Assembly: GCF_049532965.1 (NCBI RefSeq)
Contig: NZ_CP186694.1
Coordinates: 3,844,001-3,908,000 of the forward strand
Reading direction: 5' to 3'
Source of the DNA: Roseateles sp049532965
GTDB lineage: Bacteria > Pseudomonadota > Gammaproteobacteria > Burkholderiales > Burkholderiaceae_C
Length of the DNA stretch: 64,000 nucleotides
Shown: positions 26,790 to 34,920 of the stretch, one piece after another
How the letters are laid out: each line of letters starts with the position of its first letter
Position numbering within the stretch: the first letter of the stretch is position 1
Made by a program: the position numbers and the translations under genes
Notes under the pieces: generated by a model
What the model was told of the DNA's origin: nothing
What the model saw: the letters and a program-made list of their open reading frames with translations, nothing else
The model's database searches: none

Positions 26790-26808
26790 TCCCGCTTGTG
26801 GGGGATCA
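26790..26808. repeat. Left copy of 19-base direct repeat flanking parDE
   Basis: GCTCCCGCTTGTGGGGGAT matches 27511-27529 at 17 of 19 positions. It lies 45 bases before parD, inside an imperfect dyad (CTGATC at 26782-26787 and GATCAG at 26806-26811), so it could also be part of a ParD operator. Confidence 0.7.
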
Positions 26809-26852
26809 GCACTCCCCCTACGATGCGATTTCCTTCCGCTGGAACGACCGAG

Positions 26853-27110
26853 ATGATTCACGCAGATTTGGGACCCGAACTGGAGGCCATCGTGCTGGAT
26901 CTGATCGAGAGCGGAAGGTATTCGTCGCGCATGCAGGTGCTGCGCGAAAGTGAGGAACTGCGGGCATGGCGGGACGCGCAGCTGACGGAGTTCGAAGACT
27001 CTTTCACGGAGAGTGTCGAGGAAGCGGCCAATGGCCAGGGCCAGGGCGTCGAAGAGGTGCTTCTTCCGCTAATCGCCAAGTACAACGCGCAGGCAATCTC
27101 CGGGAAATGA
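26853..27110 (+). CDS. parD: ParD-like antitoxin (ribbon-helix-helix)
   Basis: 85-residue antitoxin that should bind and neutralise the ParE toxin encoded next, and repress the pair. The N-terminus has ribbon-helix-helix character (GPELEAIVLDLIESGRYSSR), followed by a charged helix (VLRESEELRAWRD) typical of the CopG/ParD family and an acidic toxin-binding tail. The ATG at 26853 begins the conserved part. A longer reading to 26796 was rejected. Stop and parE start overlap by four bases. Confidence 0.85.
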   Translation: MIHADLGPELEAIVLDLIESGRYSSRMQVLRESEELRAWRDAQLTEFEDSFTESVEEAANGQGQGVEEVLLPLIAKYNAQAISGK

Positions 27111-27406
27111 TCGTCCGCCTTCTTCGGAGGGCGACGAAGGACCTGCACGACATCGGCGAGTACATCGCACGGGACAACCCCGCGCGAGCTGCGTCGTTCC
27201 TGGCCGAGTTGATGGCAAGGATCAACGGGCTGTCAACGATGGCTGAGTCGTATCCGTATGCGGGCCTTAGGCAGTACCCTCACCTTCGTCGTCGCACACA
27301 CCGCGGCTACAGCGTCTACTACGCTGTGAACGCCACGCTGCAACGTGTGGATGTCCACCGCATCGTGCACCAGTCGCGGGACATCGCGAGGATCTTCTCC
27401 GGGTGA
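27107..27406 (+). CDS. parE: ParE-like toxin (RelE/ParE superfamily)
   Basis: 99-residue toxin with ParE features: basic N-terminus, ATKDLHDIGEYIARDNPARA helix region, YPYAGLRQYP and the C-terminal strand VDVHRIVHQSRDI. ParE proteins typically poison DNA gyrase, which is assumed here by family. The start overlaps the parD stop (ATGA), the usual arrangement. The module sits between ybdK and pncC, bordered on both sides by related 19-base repeats. Inverted or direct repeats of this kind suggest mobility but no transposase is present. Confidence 0.88.
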   Translation: MIVRLLRRATKDLHDIGEYIARDNPARAASFLAELMARINGLSTMAESYPYAGLRQYPHLRRRTHRGYSVYYAVNATLQRVDVHRIVHQSRDIARIFSG

Positions 27407-27510
27407 CGATGGGCCTGCGGGTCCCGCATCACCACTGCGTCGCCGTGCCCGCCAGCTGCGATGCCATGAGGCTTCTCGAACTGGCATCCGCAGGGAACTG
27501 CCAGCGCCTT

Positions 27511-27529
27511 GCTCCCGCTTGTGAGAGAT
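27511..27529. repeat. Right copy of 19-base direct repeat flanking parDE
   Basis: GCTCCCGCTTGTGAGAGAT, 105 bases after the parE stop and 12 before the pncC stop, in the same direction as the left copy at 26790-26808. Confidence 0.7.
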
Positions 27530-27541
27530 GGTGACTGGCCT

Positions 27542-28042
27542 TCAAGAATCCCGATCCTCCAACGCATCACACAGCGCCTCCAGTCCCGCGCGGACCGTCT
27601 GCGCGCGCACGGCATGCCGGTCGCCGGTGAAGTGCTCCTTCCACACGCGCACGCGTTGACGCCCGTGCATCAGCGCCAGCCACACCGTCCCCACCGGCTT
27701 CGATTCCGTCCCGCCGCCGGGCCCCGCCACGCCGGTGACCGCGATCGCCCAGTCCACCGGCGCATGGGCCACCAGCCCGCGAGCCATCTGCTCCGCGACC
27801 TCGCCGCTGACAGCACCATGCAACCCGATCAGCGCCGCCGGCACGCCGAGCAATTCGGTCTTCGCTTCGTTGCTGTAGCTGACCACACCGCGCTCGAACC
27901 ATTGGCTCGATCCCGCCAGGCTGGTGCATGCCGCCGCGATCAGGCCGCCGGTGCACGACTCCGCCGTGCCCATGCGTTCCTTGCGCTGGATCAGCGCCAG
28001 GGCGATGCGTTCGATCAGTTCGGACTCGTCGGGAAACAGCAT
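27542..28042 (-). CDS. pncC: Nicotinamide-nucleotide amidohydrolase PncC (CinA C-terminal family)
   Basis: 166-residue enzyme that hydrolyses nicotinamide mononucleotide to nicotinate mononucleotide and ammonia, recycling NAD. The stand-alone form lacks the CinA N-terminal domain. Motifs: GTAESCTGGLIAAACTSLAG with the catalytic serine region, RGVVSYSNEAKTELLGV and VTGVAGPGGGTESKPVGTV. It is 51 bases after pgpA on the same strand and last in a five-gene block. Confidence 0.93.
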   Translation of the reverse strand: MLFPDESELIERIALALIQRKERMGTAESCTGGLIAAACTSLAGSSQWFERGVVSYSNEAKTELLGVPAALIGLHGAVSGEVAEQMARGLVAHAPVDWAIAVTGVAGPGGGTESKPVGTVWLALMHGRQRVRVWKEHFTGDRHAVRAQTVRAGLEALCDALEDRDS

Positions 28043-28093
28043 GGGGATCTCCTCGTCGATGGATCTGGATCGGGAAAGGCGCGCGGCGGACCG

Positions 28094-28615
28094 TCAGTGC
28101 AAGAGGGCCCTCGCCCCCGCCAACACCACAAGCGTACATCCGGCCGCCACGAGATCGTCGAAGAGGATCCCCAAGCCTTGCCACGCCGTCACCGGCTGCC
28201 CCGGCTGGACCTTGAACAGCCCGTCAGCCCAGCGCACCGGCCCAGGCTTGGCCGCGTCGAAGTAGCGGAACACGCCGAACGCCGCCAGCTGCCACCAGAA
28301 CCCCGCCGGCATCAGCAACCACAGCACCAGCCAGATCGCGATGATCTCGTCCCACACCACCGAGCCCGGGTCGCAGGTCCCCAGGTTCCTCGCCGTCACC
28401 GTCGAGGCCCACCACCCCAGCGGAATGCTGGCCGCGATCACCACGCCCCACAGCATCGGCGTCAGCCACAGGTTGAGCACCGCGAACGCCGCCCAGCCCC
28501 ACAGCGTGCCCACCGTCCCTGGCGCACGGGGCGCCAGGCCGCTGCCGAAACCCATCGCGATCCAGTGCGCAGGGTGTTTCGCCATGAAGGCGAAGGTCGG
28601 TCGCACCGCGCTCAT
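28094..28615 (-). CDS. pgpA: Phosphatidylglycerophosphatase A
   Basis: 173-residue inner-membrane lipid phosphatase that dephosphorylates phosphatidylglycerol phosphate to phosphatidylglycerol. Family motifs are MGFGSGLAPRAPGTVGTLWG, VVWDEIIAIWLVLW and FRYFDAAKPGPVRWAD, which carry the metal-binding acidic residues. Three or four membrane segments are present. The ATG at 28615 overlaps the thiL stop (ATGA), so the longer frame through thiL was rejected. Confidence 0.93.
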   Translation of the reverse strand: MSAVRPTFAFMAKHPAHWIAMGFGSGLAPRAPGTVGTLWGWAAFAVLNLWLTPMLWGVVIAASIPLGWWASTVTARNLGTCDPGSVVWDEIIAIWLVLWLLMPAGFWWQLAAFGVFRYFDAAKPGPVRWADGLFKVQPGQPVTAWQGLGILFDDLVAAGCTLVVLAGARALLH

Positions 28616-29622
28616 GACTTGAAATGGTCGAAGCTCTGCAGCGCACGCTGCAGCGGCCGTCCGGCACCATCGACGACACGCAGCCCCGGCGCCTCGTCGA
28701 TCTGGCCGATGCGATAGACCGGCGTGCCCGAAGCGCGTCCCGCCGCCAGCACGCGATCTCGCGCGTCCACCGGCGCGGTGAAGACCAGCTCGTAATCGTC
28801 GCCGCCGGTCAGCAGGCACAGCTGCTGGAGGTCCTCCGGCATCGACCCCAGCACCTCCGAGCGCGGCAGATCGGCCAGGCGCAGCGTCGCGCCGACGTTG
28901 GACCGCTTCAGCACGTGGCCAATGTCGCCCGCCAGTCCATCGGACACATCGACCGCGCTGTTCGCGATGCCCCGCAGCGCGCGGCCGAGCGCCACGCGCG
29001 GCTCGGGCATCTCCATCCGCAGCCGCACCTCGTCGAACTGGTGCGCGCTCAAGGACAGCGTGCCCCGGAACACCTCCAGCGCGAGCCGCGCATCGCCCAG
29101 CGTGCCGCTGACCCAGACGTCGTCGCCCGCGCGCGCACCGGAGCGCAGCAGCGCCTGTCCCTGCGGCACCTCGCCCATCGCGGTGATGTTGAGCGTGAGC
29201 GGCCCCGCCGTCGTATCGCCCCCCGCGAGCACGATGTGATGCGCGTCCGCCAATTCGAACAGCCCCTGCGCGAAGCCGGCGAGGAATGCTTCGTCGACGC
29301 GCGGCAGCGCGAGCGACAGGAAGAAGGCCTTCGGCGTCGCGCCGCTGGCCGCGAGGTCGCTGAGGTTCACCGCCAGCGCCTTGTGACCCAGCCGGCGGGG
29401 CGATACCGTGGACAGGAAATGCCGGCCCTCGACCAGCATGTCCGCCGTCACCAGCCATTGATGCCCCGCCGATGGCGTCAGCACCGCGCAGTCGTCGCCG
29501 ATGCCCAGCGTCACGGCACCGCCCTCGGTGCGGCCCGCGCGCGCCACGCGGCCGAAATAGCGGTCGATCAGGTCGAACTCGCCCAGTGGACGCGGTTCGC
29601 GCGGTTCAGAGGAATCAGCCAT
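28612..29622 (-). CDS. thiL: Thiamine-monophosphate kinase
   Basis: 336-residue enzyme that phosphorylates thiamine monophosphate to thiamine diphosphate with ATP, the last step of cofactor synthesis. ThiL motifs: LGEFDLIDRYF, GIGDDCAVL, VTADMLVEGRHF, LAVNLSDLAASGATP, AVDVSDGLAGDIGH and LTGGDDYELVFTAP. The ATG at 29622 (MADSSEP) was chosen. Another ATG three codons upstream at 29631 is possible. Either start lies inside the end of the FixJ-type regulator gene, an eight-base overlap for the chosen one. pgpA follows with a four-base overlap. No thiamine riboswitch is seen. Confidence 0.94.
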   Translation of the reverse strand: MADSSEPREPRPLGEFDLIDRYFGRVARAGRTEGGAVTLGIGDDCAVLTPSAGHQWLVTADMLVEGRHFLSTVSPRRLGHKALAVNLSDLAASGATPKAFFLSLALPRVDEAFLAGFAQGLFELADAHHIVLAGGDTTAGPLTLNITAMGEVPQGQALLRSGARAGDDVWVSGTLGDARLALEVFRGTLSLSAHQFDEVRLRMEMPEPRVALGRALRGIANSAVDVSDGLAGDIGHVLKRSNVGATLRLADLPRSEVLGSMPEDLQQLCLLTGGDDYELVFTAPVDARDRVLAAGRASGTPVYRIGQIDEAPGLRVVDGAGRPLQRALQSFDHFKS

Positions 29623-30271
29623 GGGCGGCATTGTCGCCGCGCAGCAGGTTGGACAGCTCGACCGCCGACTTCACATCCATCTTCTCGAACACCCGCGCGC
29701 GATGGACCTCCACCGTGCGCACGCTGATGTTGAGCTGGTCAGCGATCAGCTTGTTGGGCAGCCCTTGCACGACGAGGTTCATCACCTCGCGCTCCCGCTC
29801 CGTCAGCTCGCCGACGCGGCTGCCCAGCGCCAGCTTGGCATCCCGTGCCGCGATGGCCTCGGCGCTCTGCGCCAGCGCCTGCTCGACCCGATCGACCAGC
29901 GCGTTGTCCGAGAACGGCTTCTCGACGAAGTCGTACGCACCCTGCTTGACCGCCGCCACCGCCGTCGGCACGTCGCCATGGCCGGTCAGGAACACCACCG
30001 GCAGCGTCTGCAGCAGCCCGCGCTCGATGAGGCGCTCGAACAGCGCGAGCCCGCTCATCCCCGGCATCCGCACGTCCAGCAGCAGGCAGCTGGGCGCCGA
30101 GGGCCAGTCGCGGCCGCCGCGCGGCAGGGCATCCAGCATGGACTCGAAGGCCTCGGCGCTGCCGAAGCCTTCGGACAGCAGCCGGCGCGAGCGCAGCAAC
30201 CACGCGAGCGCATCACGCACCACCTCCTCGTCGTCGACGAGATAGACCATCGGCAGGGACTGCGGCTTCAT
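29615..30271 (-). CDS. FixJ/DctR-type response regulator
   Basis: 218-residue NarL/FixJ-class regulator. The receiver domain (VYLVDDEEVVRDALAWLLRS) carries the phosphoacceptor Asp in CLLLDVRMPGMSG and the conserved Lys in YDFVEKPF. The LuxR-type HTH at about 150-210 reads LTEREREVMNLVVQGLPNKL then ISVRTVEVHRARVFEKM. The ATG at 30271 overlaps the kinase stop (ATGA). The extension up to 30448 lies in the kinase and was rejected. It pairs with the upstream sensor; target genes might include the divergent maeB. Confidence 0.93.
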   Translation of the reverse strand: MKPQSLPMVYLVDDEEVVRDALAWLLRSRRLLSEGFGSAEAFESMLDALPRGGRDWPSAPSCLLLDVRMPGMSGLALFERLIERGLLQTLPVVFLTGHGDVPTAVAAVKQGAYDFVEKPFSDNALVDRVEQALAQSAEAIAARDAKLALGSRVGELTEREREVMNLVVQGLPNKLIADQLNISVRTVEVHRARVFEKMDVKSAVELSNLLRGDNAAHG

Positions 30272-32394
30272 GGGGGCGACTCTCCGGTACCAGTGACGGG
30301 AAACCTGTCGGCTCCCGGTTTCGGGGCCGAGCCGGGCGCATCCTCGCACGGAAGGCTGAAACGGAACTCGGTGCCGGTCGGCGACGCGGGCGCGACGCGG
30401 CTTTCGAAGTCCATCGCGCCGCCATGCTGCTCCACCACGGTGCGGCACAGGCTCAGGCCGAGCCCCATGCCTTCGGTGCGTGTCGTGAAGAACGGCGTGA
30501 ACAGCTGGCGCGCCACTTCCTGCGGGATCCCGGGCCCGTGGTCGATCACCGAGAAGCTCAGCCAGCGCGGCTGCAGCGGCCGCACGCGCAGGACCAGCGC
30601 GCGATCGGCCAGCGGCGTCGGACCGTCCATGGCCTGGATGGCGTTGCGCGTGAGGTTCAGCAGCACCTGCTCGACCATGGTCCGGTCACAGCGGACCCGC
30701 GGCAGGCCCTTGGGCACGTCCATCTCGATGCGCGCGCCGCTCTTGCGCGCCTGCAGGCGCACCAGCGGCAGCACGGCCTCCAGCAACTGCTCGACGTTCA
30801 CCCACTCCCGCGCCGCCTCGCGCCGACGCACGAAATCATGGACGCTCTTGATCACCCGGCCGGCCCGCTCGGCCTGCTCGGCGATCCGCGTCACGGCCTG
30901 GCGCACCATCGCCGGCGTCTGCGGATCGTCGGCCTCGCGCACCATCAGGTTGATGGACGCGGTCGCATAGCTGGCGATCGCCGCCAGCGGCTGGTTGAGC
31001 TCATGGCTCAGCAGCGAGGCCATCTCGCCGACCGTCGCCAGTCGCGCCGTCGCCTGCAGGCGCTCCTGCTGCTGGCGGGACAGCTCCTCCACCTTGCGCT
31101 GCGCGCTCAGGTCCAGCACGGCGCTCATCCAGCCGGTGCGCTGCCCTTCCGCGTTGAGCAGCGGCGCCTCGTAGATCATCACCGGGAAGCGCTCGCCGGT
31201 GCTGCGGGCAAAGACGGTCTCGAAGCCCTCGCGCGGCGGGAGCCCGGCCTCCCAGCGCGCCTCGCGGTCATGGTGCCGGCGCCAGTATTCCTCGGTGAAC
31301 TCCGGCGGCCAGTACGGCGGCGCATGCGGCGGCCGGCCGGTGCCGACGACCTCCTCCGCCGGAAAGCCCACCATCGTGCAGAACGCCGGGTTGACGTAGC
31401 TGATGTTGCCGTCCAGGTCCCGCGCGCGCAGGCCGGTGATCAGCGAGTTCTCCATCGCCTGCCGGAAGGCGAGCGATTCCGCCAGCGCGTGCTCCGCCTG
31501 CGCCCGCTTGCGCGTGTCGCGCGCCAGCACGATGACCAGCGCGAACAGCGCCAGCGACAGGCCGATCACCAGCGCGGTCGCGAGGTTCGGGATCAGCTGC
31601 GGACGGCCCGTCGCGTTGTCGACGCGCAGTTGCAGGCTCAGGCCGGGCAGGTCGAGCAGGCGCTCGGAGAGATAGAAGCCGCTGCCCCGCGTGAGGCCGG
31701 TGCGCGCGAGGCGCGTGCCGTCTCCCTCGACGAAGGACAGCTCGAAACGCCGCGCCTGTTCCTGCGAGACGGACTCCTCCAGCAGCGGCCGCAGGCCCAT
31801 CGTCGCCACCACGTAGGACCGCGGCTCGCCAGCGCGCACGCGGGGCAGGCAGAGGTCGGCGACCTCCATGCCGTCACCGCTGGTGCCAGGGACGAAGTAC
31901 GAGCGCGAGAACAGCGGCGTGCCCTGGCGCAGCGCCGCGCTGCAGGCGAGTTCTGTCTCGATCTGCAGTTGCTCGCGCGCCAGCGTCGAGAACAGCGGCG
32001 GCGCATACGGCGTGTCGACGGCGCGGCGCACGTGGCGCTGTTCGTCGCGCAACTCGATGCGCAGCAACACGCGCGTCTGCCGCAGTTGCGCGGCGGCGTT
32101 GCCCCGCCAGTCGTCGTCCTCGGCCCACATCAGGCCCTGCAGGCCCTGGAGGTCGCGTCCGATCAGCTGCTTGGCGCGCGCGGTGACCTCGGCCGCGGCC
32201 AGGTCCGACGCCTCCTGCGCGCGCGCCGCTTCGTGGCTCAGCGTCAGCGTCAGCAACAACGACTGCGCGATCAGCAGCAGCGCCACCAGCGTCCCCCACA
32301 GCAGGGCGCGGCGCCAGCGGCGCGGTCGCGCCCTCGGGGCCAGGGGGGAGGAAGGGGCTGAAGACATGGTCGGGCGCGGGACTTGAAAGCGCAT
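30268..32394 (-). CDS. PAS-containing sensor histidine kinase (DctS/TtrS/FixL-like)
   Basis: About 708 residues. A first membrane helix near residue 30 (LLWGTLVALLLIAQSLLLTL), a periplasmic region of about 240 residues and a second helix (ALVIGLSLALFALVIVL) are followed by a PAS domain and a kinase core. The core has HisKA SHELNQPLAAIASYA with phospho-His, N box NLTRNAIQAM, and G boxes DHGPGIP and GMGLGLSLCRTVVEQHGG. The SHELNQPL type goes with FixJ-class regulators, as encoded here. Overall architecture resembles DctS, the C4-dicarboxylate sensor. The start is uncertain: ATGs at 32394 and 32367 are both plausible and neither has a clear ribosome site. Confidence 0.9.
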   Translation of the reverse strand: MRFQVPRPTMSSAPSSPLAPRARPRRWRRALLWGTLVALLLIAQSLLLTLTLSHEAARAQEASDLAAAEVTARAKQLIGRDLQGLQGLMWAEDDDWRGNAAAQLRQTRVLLRIELRDEQRHVRRAVDTPYAPPLFSTLAREQLQIETELACSAALRQGTPLFSRSYFVPGTSGDGMEVADLCLPRVRAGEPRSYVVATMGLRPLLEESVSQEQARRFELSFVEGDGTRLARTGLTRGSGFYLSERLLDLPGLSLQLRVDNATGRPQLIPNLATALVIGLSLALFALVIVLARDTRKRAQAEHALAESLAFRQAMENSLITGLRARDLDGNISYVNPAFCTMVGFPAEEVVGTGRPPHAPPYWPPEFTEEYWRRHHDREARWEAGLPPREGFETVFARSTGERFPVMIYEAPLLNAEGQRTGWMSAVLDLSAQRKVEELSRQQQERLQATARLATVGEMASLLSHELNQPLAAIASYATASINLMVREADDPQTPAMVRQAVTRIAEQAERAGRVIKSVHDFVRRREAAREWVNVEQLLEAVLPLVRLQARKSGARIEMDVPKGLPRVRCDRTMVEQVLLNLTRNAIQAMDGPTPLADRALVLRVRPLQPRWLSFSVIDHGPGIPQEVARQLFTPFFTTRTEGMGLGLSLCRTVVEQHGGAMDFESRVAPASPTGTEFRFSLPCEDAPGSAPKPGADRFPVTGTGESPP

Positions 32395-32426
32395 TGAAAG
32401 GCTGGCCCGCTCTCGCGCCTCGCGCG

Positions 32427-32448
32427 CGTGCGTGCGTGCGTGCGTGCG
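32427..32448. repeat. CGTG tetranucleotide repeat upstream of the sensor kinase
   Basis: Five and a half CGTG units in a row, 33 bases upstream of the kinase start and about 175 bases upstream of maeB. Reading through it in one kinase frame gives Thr-His-Ala-Arg repeats, but the kinase start lies downstream. Confidence 0.85.
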
Positions 32449-32622
32449 GGGCCGCAGTATGGCGCCGTGCGCGACCCCGGCGATGCGCAGTTTCGCGTAT
32501 GCCACCGCCGCCTTGCCGACATGCAGCATACGCATAGTCCGCACTGTCGCCGCCGGGACGGACTCCTACAATCGCCGACCCGGCCCACGACGGCGGACCG
32601 GTTTCAACCAGAAGAGCCCCTC

Positions 32623-34920
32623 ATGTCCACGTCCGAACAGAAACGCGCCCAGCTGCGTCAGGCCGCTCTCGAATATCACGAGTTCCCGACCCCCGGCAAG
32701 ATCGCGATCGCCGCGACCAAGCAACTGATCAACCAGCGCGACCTGGCGCTGGCCTACTCGCCGGGCGTGGCCGCCGCGTGCGAGGAGATCGTCGCCGATC
32801 CCGCCAATGCCTTCCGCTACACCTCGCGCGGCAACCTGGTGGCGGTCATCTCCAACGGCACCGCGGTCCTGGGCCTGGGCGACATCGGCCCGCTGGCCTC
32901 CAAGCCGGTCATGGAGGGCAAGGGCGTCCTGTTCAAGAAGTTCGCCGGCATCGACGTCTTCGACCTCGAGATCGACGAGAAGAAGGACCTCGACAAGCTG
33001 GTCGACGTGATCGCCGCGCTCGAGCCGACCTTCGGCGGCATCAACCTCGAGGACATCAAGGCCCCGGACTGCTTCTACGTCGAGCGCGAACTGCGCAAGC
33101 GGATGAAGATCCCCGTCTTCCACGACGACCAGCATGGCACCGCCATCGTCGTCGCGGCCGGCCTGCTCAACGGACTGAAGGTCGCGGGCAAGGACATCCG
33201 CTCGGTCAAGCTGGTGACCTCCGGCGCCGGCGCCGCGGCGCTCGCCTGCCTGAACCTGCTCGTCAAGCTGGGACTGCCGCGCGAGAACATCTGGGTGACC
33301 GACCTGGCGGGCGTCGTCTACGAAGGCCGCACCGAGCTGATGGACCCGGACAAGGCCGTCTACGCGCAACCCACCGAGCTGCGCAGCCTGCGCGAGGTGA
33401 TCGCCGGCGCGGACGTGTTCCTGGGCCTGTCGGCGGGCGGCGTGCTCAAGGCGGACATGGTCGCGGCGATGGCGGCCAGGCCGATCATCTTCGCGCTGGC
33501 CAATCCGAATCCGGAGATCCAGCCCGAGGACGTGAAGGCGGTGCGCGACGACGCGCTGATGGCCACCGGCCGCACCGACTATCCGAACCAGGTCAACAAC
33601 GTCCTGTGCTTCCCGTACATCTTCCGCGGAGCCCTGGATTGCGGCGCGACGACGATCAACGACGAGATGGAGATCGCCGCCGTCCACGCCATTGCCGAGC
33701 TGGCACAGGCCGAGCAGAGCGAGGTCGTCGCGGCCGCCTACGCCGGCGCCACGCTCAGCTTCGGACCCGAGTACCTGATCCCCAAGCCCTTCGACCCGCG
33801 CCTGATGATCAAGATCGCGCCGGCGGTGGCCAAGGCGGCGGAAGCCTCCGGCGTGGCGCTGCGTCCGATCCAGGACATGCCAGCCTATCTGGAGAAGCTG
33901 CAGAGCTTCGTCTACGCCTCCGGCACGACGATGAAGCCGATCTTCCAGATCGCGAAAAAGGCCCAGCACAAGCGCGTGGCCTACGCCGAGGGTGAGGAAG
34001 AGCGCGTGCTGCGCGCGGTGCAGGTGGTCGTCGACGAGGGCATCGCCCGCCCGACGTTGATCGGCCGCCCCCAGGTCATCGCCCAGCGCTGCGAGCGCTT
34101 CGGCCTGCGCCTGCAGGAAGGGCGCGACTACGACGTCGTGAACACCGAGTTCGACCACCGCTATCGCGACTACTGGCAGACCTACCTCGCGATGACCGAG
34201 CGCAAGGGCGTCACCCAGCAGCTCGCCAAGATCGAGATGCGCCGCCGCCTGACGCTGATCGGCGCCATGATGCTCCACAAGGGCGAGGTCGACGGCATGC
34301 TGTGCGGCACCTGGAGCAATACCGCGATGCACCTGCAGTACATCGACCAGGTCATCGGCAAGCGCCCCGGCGTCAAGAACTTCGCCTGCATGAACGGCCT
34401 GATCCTGCCGGGACGGCAGGTCATGCTGGTCGACACCCACGTCAACTACGACCCGACCGCCGAGCAGATCGCCGAGATCACCATGATGGCGGCCGAGGAG
34501 ATGATGCGCTTCGGCCTGCGGCCGAAGGCGGCGCTGCTGTCGCACAGCAATTTCGGCTCGAGCAACCAGCCCTCGGCCGTCAAGATGCGCGAGGCGCTGC
34601 GCCTGATCAAGGAAATCGCGCCCTGGCTCGAAGCCGACGGCGAGATGCACGGCGATGCGGCGCTCGATCCGAAGTACCGCGGCGAACTGGTGTCCAGCAG
34701 CCCGCTGACCGGCGAGGCCAACCTGCTGGTCATGCCCAACATCGACGCGGCCAACATCGCCTACAACCTGCTCAAGACGGCCGCCGGCGGTGGCATCGCG
34801 ATCGGGCCCGTGCTGCTGGGCGCCGCCAAGCCGGTGCATGTGCTGACGCCGTCCGCGACGGTCCGCCGCATCGTGAACATGACGGCCCTCACGGTGGCCG
34901 ACGCCAACGCGGCACGCTGA
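32623..34920 (+). CDS. maeB: NADP-dependent malic enzyme with phosphotransacetylase-like domain
   Basis: 765-residue enzyme that decarboxylates malate to pyruvate and makes NADPH. Residues 1-430 are the malic enzyme part (LALAYSPGVAAACEEI, FHDDQHGTAIVVAAGLLNGL, VTSGAGAAALACLNLLVKLG). Residues from about 445 on resemble phosphotransacetylase, which in MaeB is regulatory (acetyl-CoA) rather than catalytic. The ATG at 32623 has AGAAGAG before it. A -10-like TACAAT lies at 32567-32572. A longer in-frame reading to 32428 has no family support. It is divergent from the DctS-like sensor pair, suggesting carboxylate-linked control. Confidence 0.95.
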   Translation: MSTSEQKRAQLRQAALEYHEFPTPGKIAIAATKQLINQRDLALAYSPGVAAACEEIVADPANAFRYTSRGNLVAVISNGTAVLGLGDIGPLASKPVMEGKGVLFKKFAGIDVFDLEIDEKKDLDKLVDVIAALEPTFGGINLEDIKAPDCFYVERELRKRMKIPVFHDDQHGTAIVVAAGLLNGLKVAGKDIRSVKLVTSGAGAAALACLNLLVKLGLPRENIWVTDLAGVVYEGRTELMDPDKAVYAQPTELRSLREVIAGADVFLGLSAGGVLKADMVAAMAARPIIFALANPNPEIQPEDVKAVRDDALMATGRTDYPNQVNNVLCFPYIFRGALDCGATTINDEMEIAAVHAIAELAQAEQSEVVAAAYAGATLSFGPEYLIPKPFDPRLMIKIAPAVAKAAEASGVALRPIQDMPAYLEKLQSFVYASGTTMKPIFQIAKKAQHKRVAYAEGEEERVLRAVQVVVDEGIARPTLIGRPQVIAQRCERFGLRLQEGRDYDVVNTEFDHRYRDYWQTYLAMTERKGVTQQLAKIEMRRRLTLIGAMMLHKGEVDGMLCGTWSNTAMHLQYIDQVIGKRPGVKNFACMNGLILPGRQVMLVDTHVNYDPTAEQIAEITMMAAEEMMRFGLRPKAALLSHSNFGSSNQPSAVKMREALRLIKEIAPWLEADGEMHGDAALDPKYRGELVSSSPLTGEANLLVMPNIDAANIAYNLLKTAAGGGIAIGPVLLGAAKPVHVLTPSATVRRIVNMTALTVADANAAR

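Noticed and set aside
32566..34839. Minus-strand open frame opposite maeB
   Set aside because: Shadow of maeB, with no recognisable domain.
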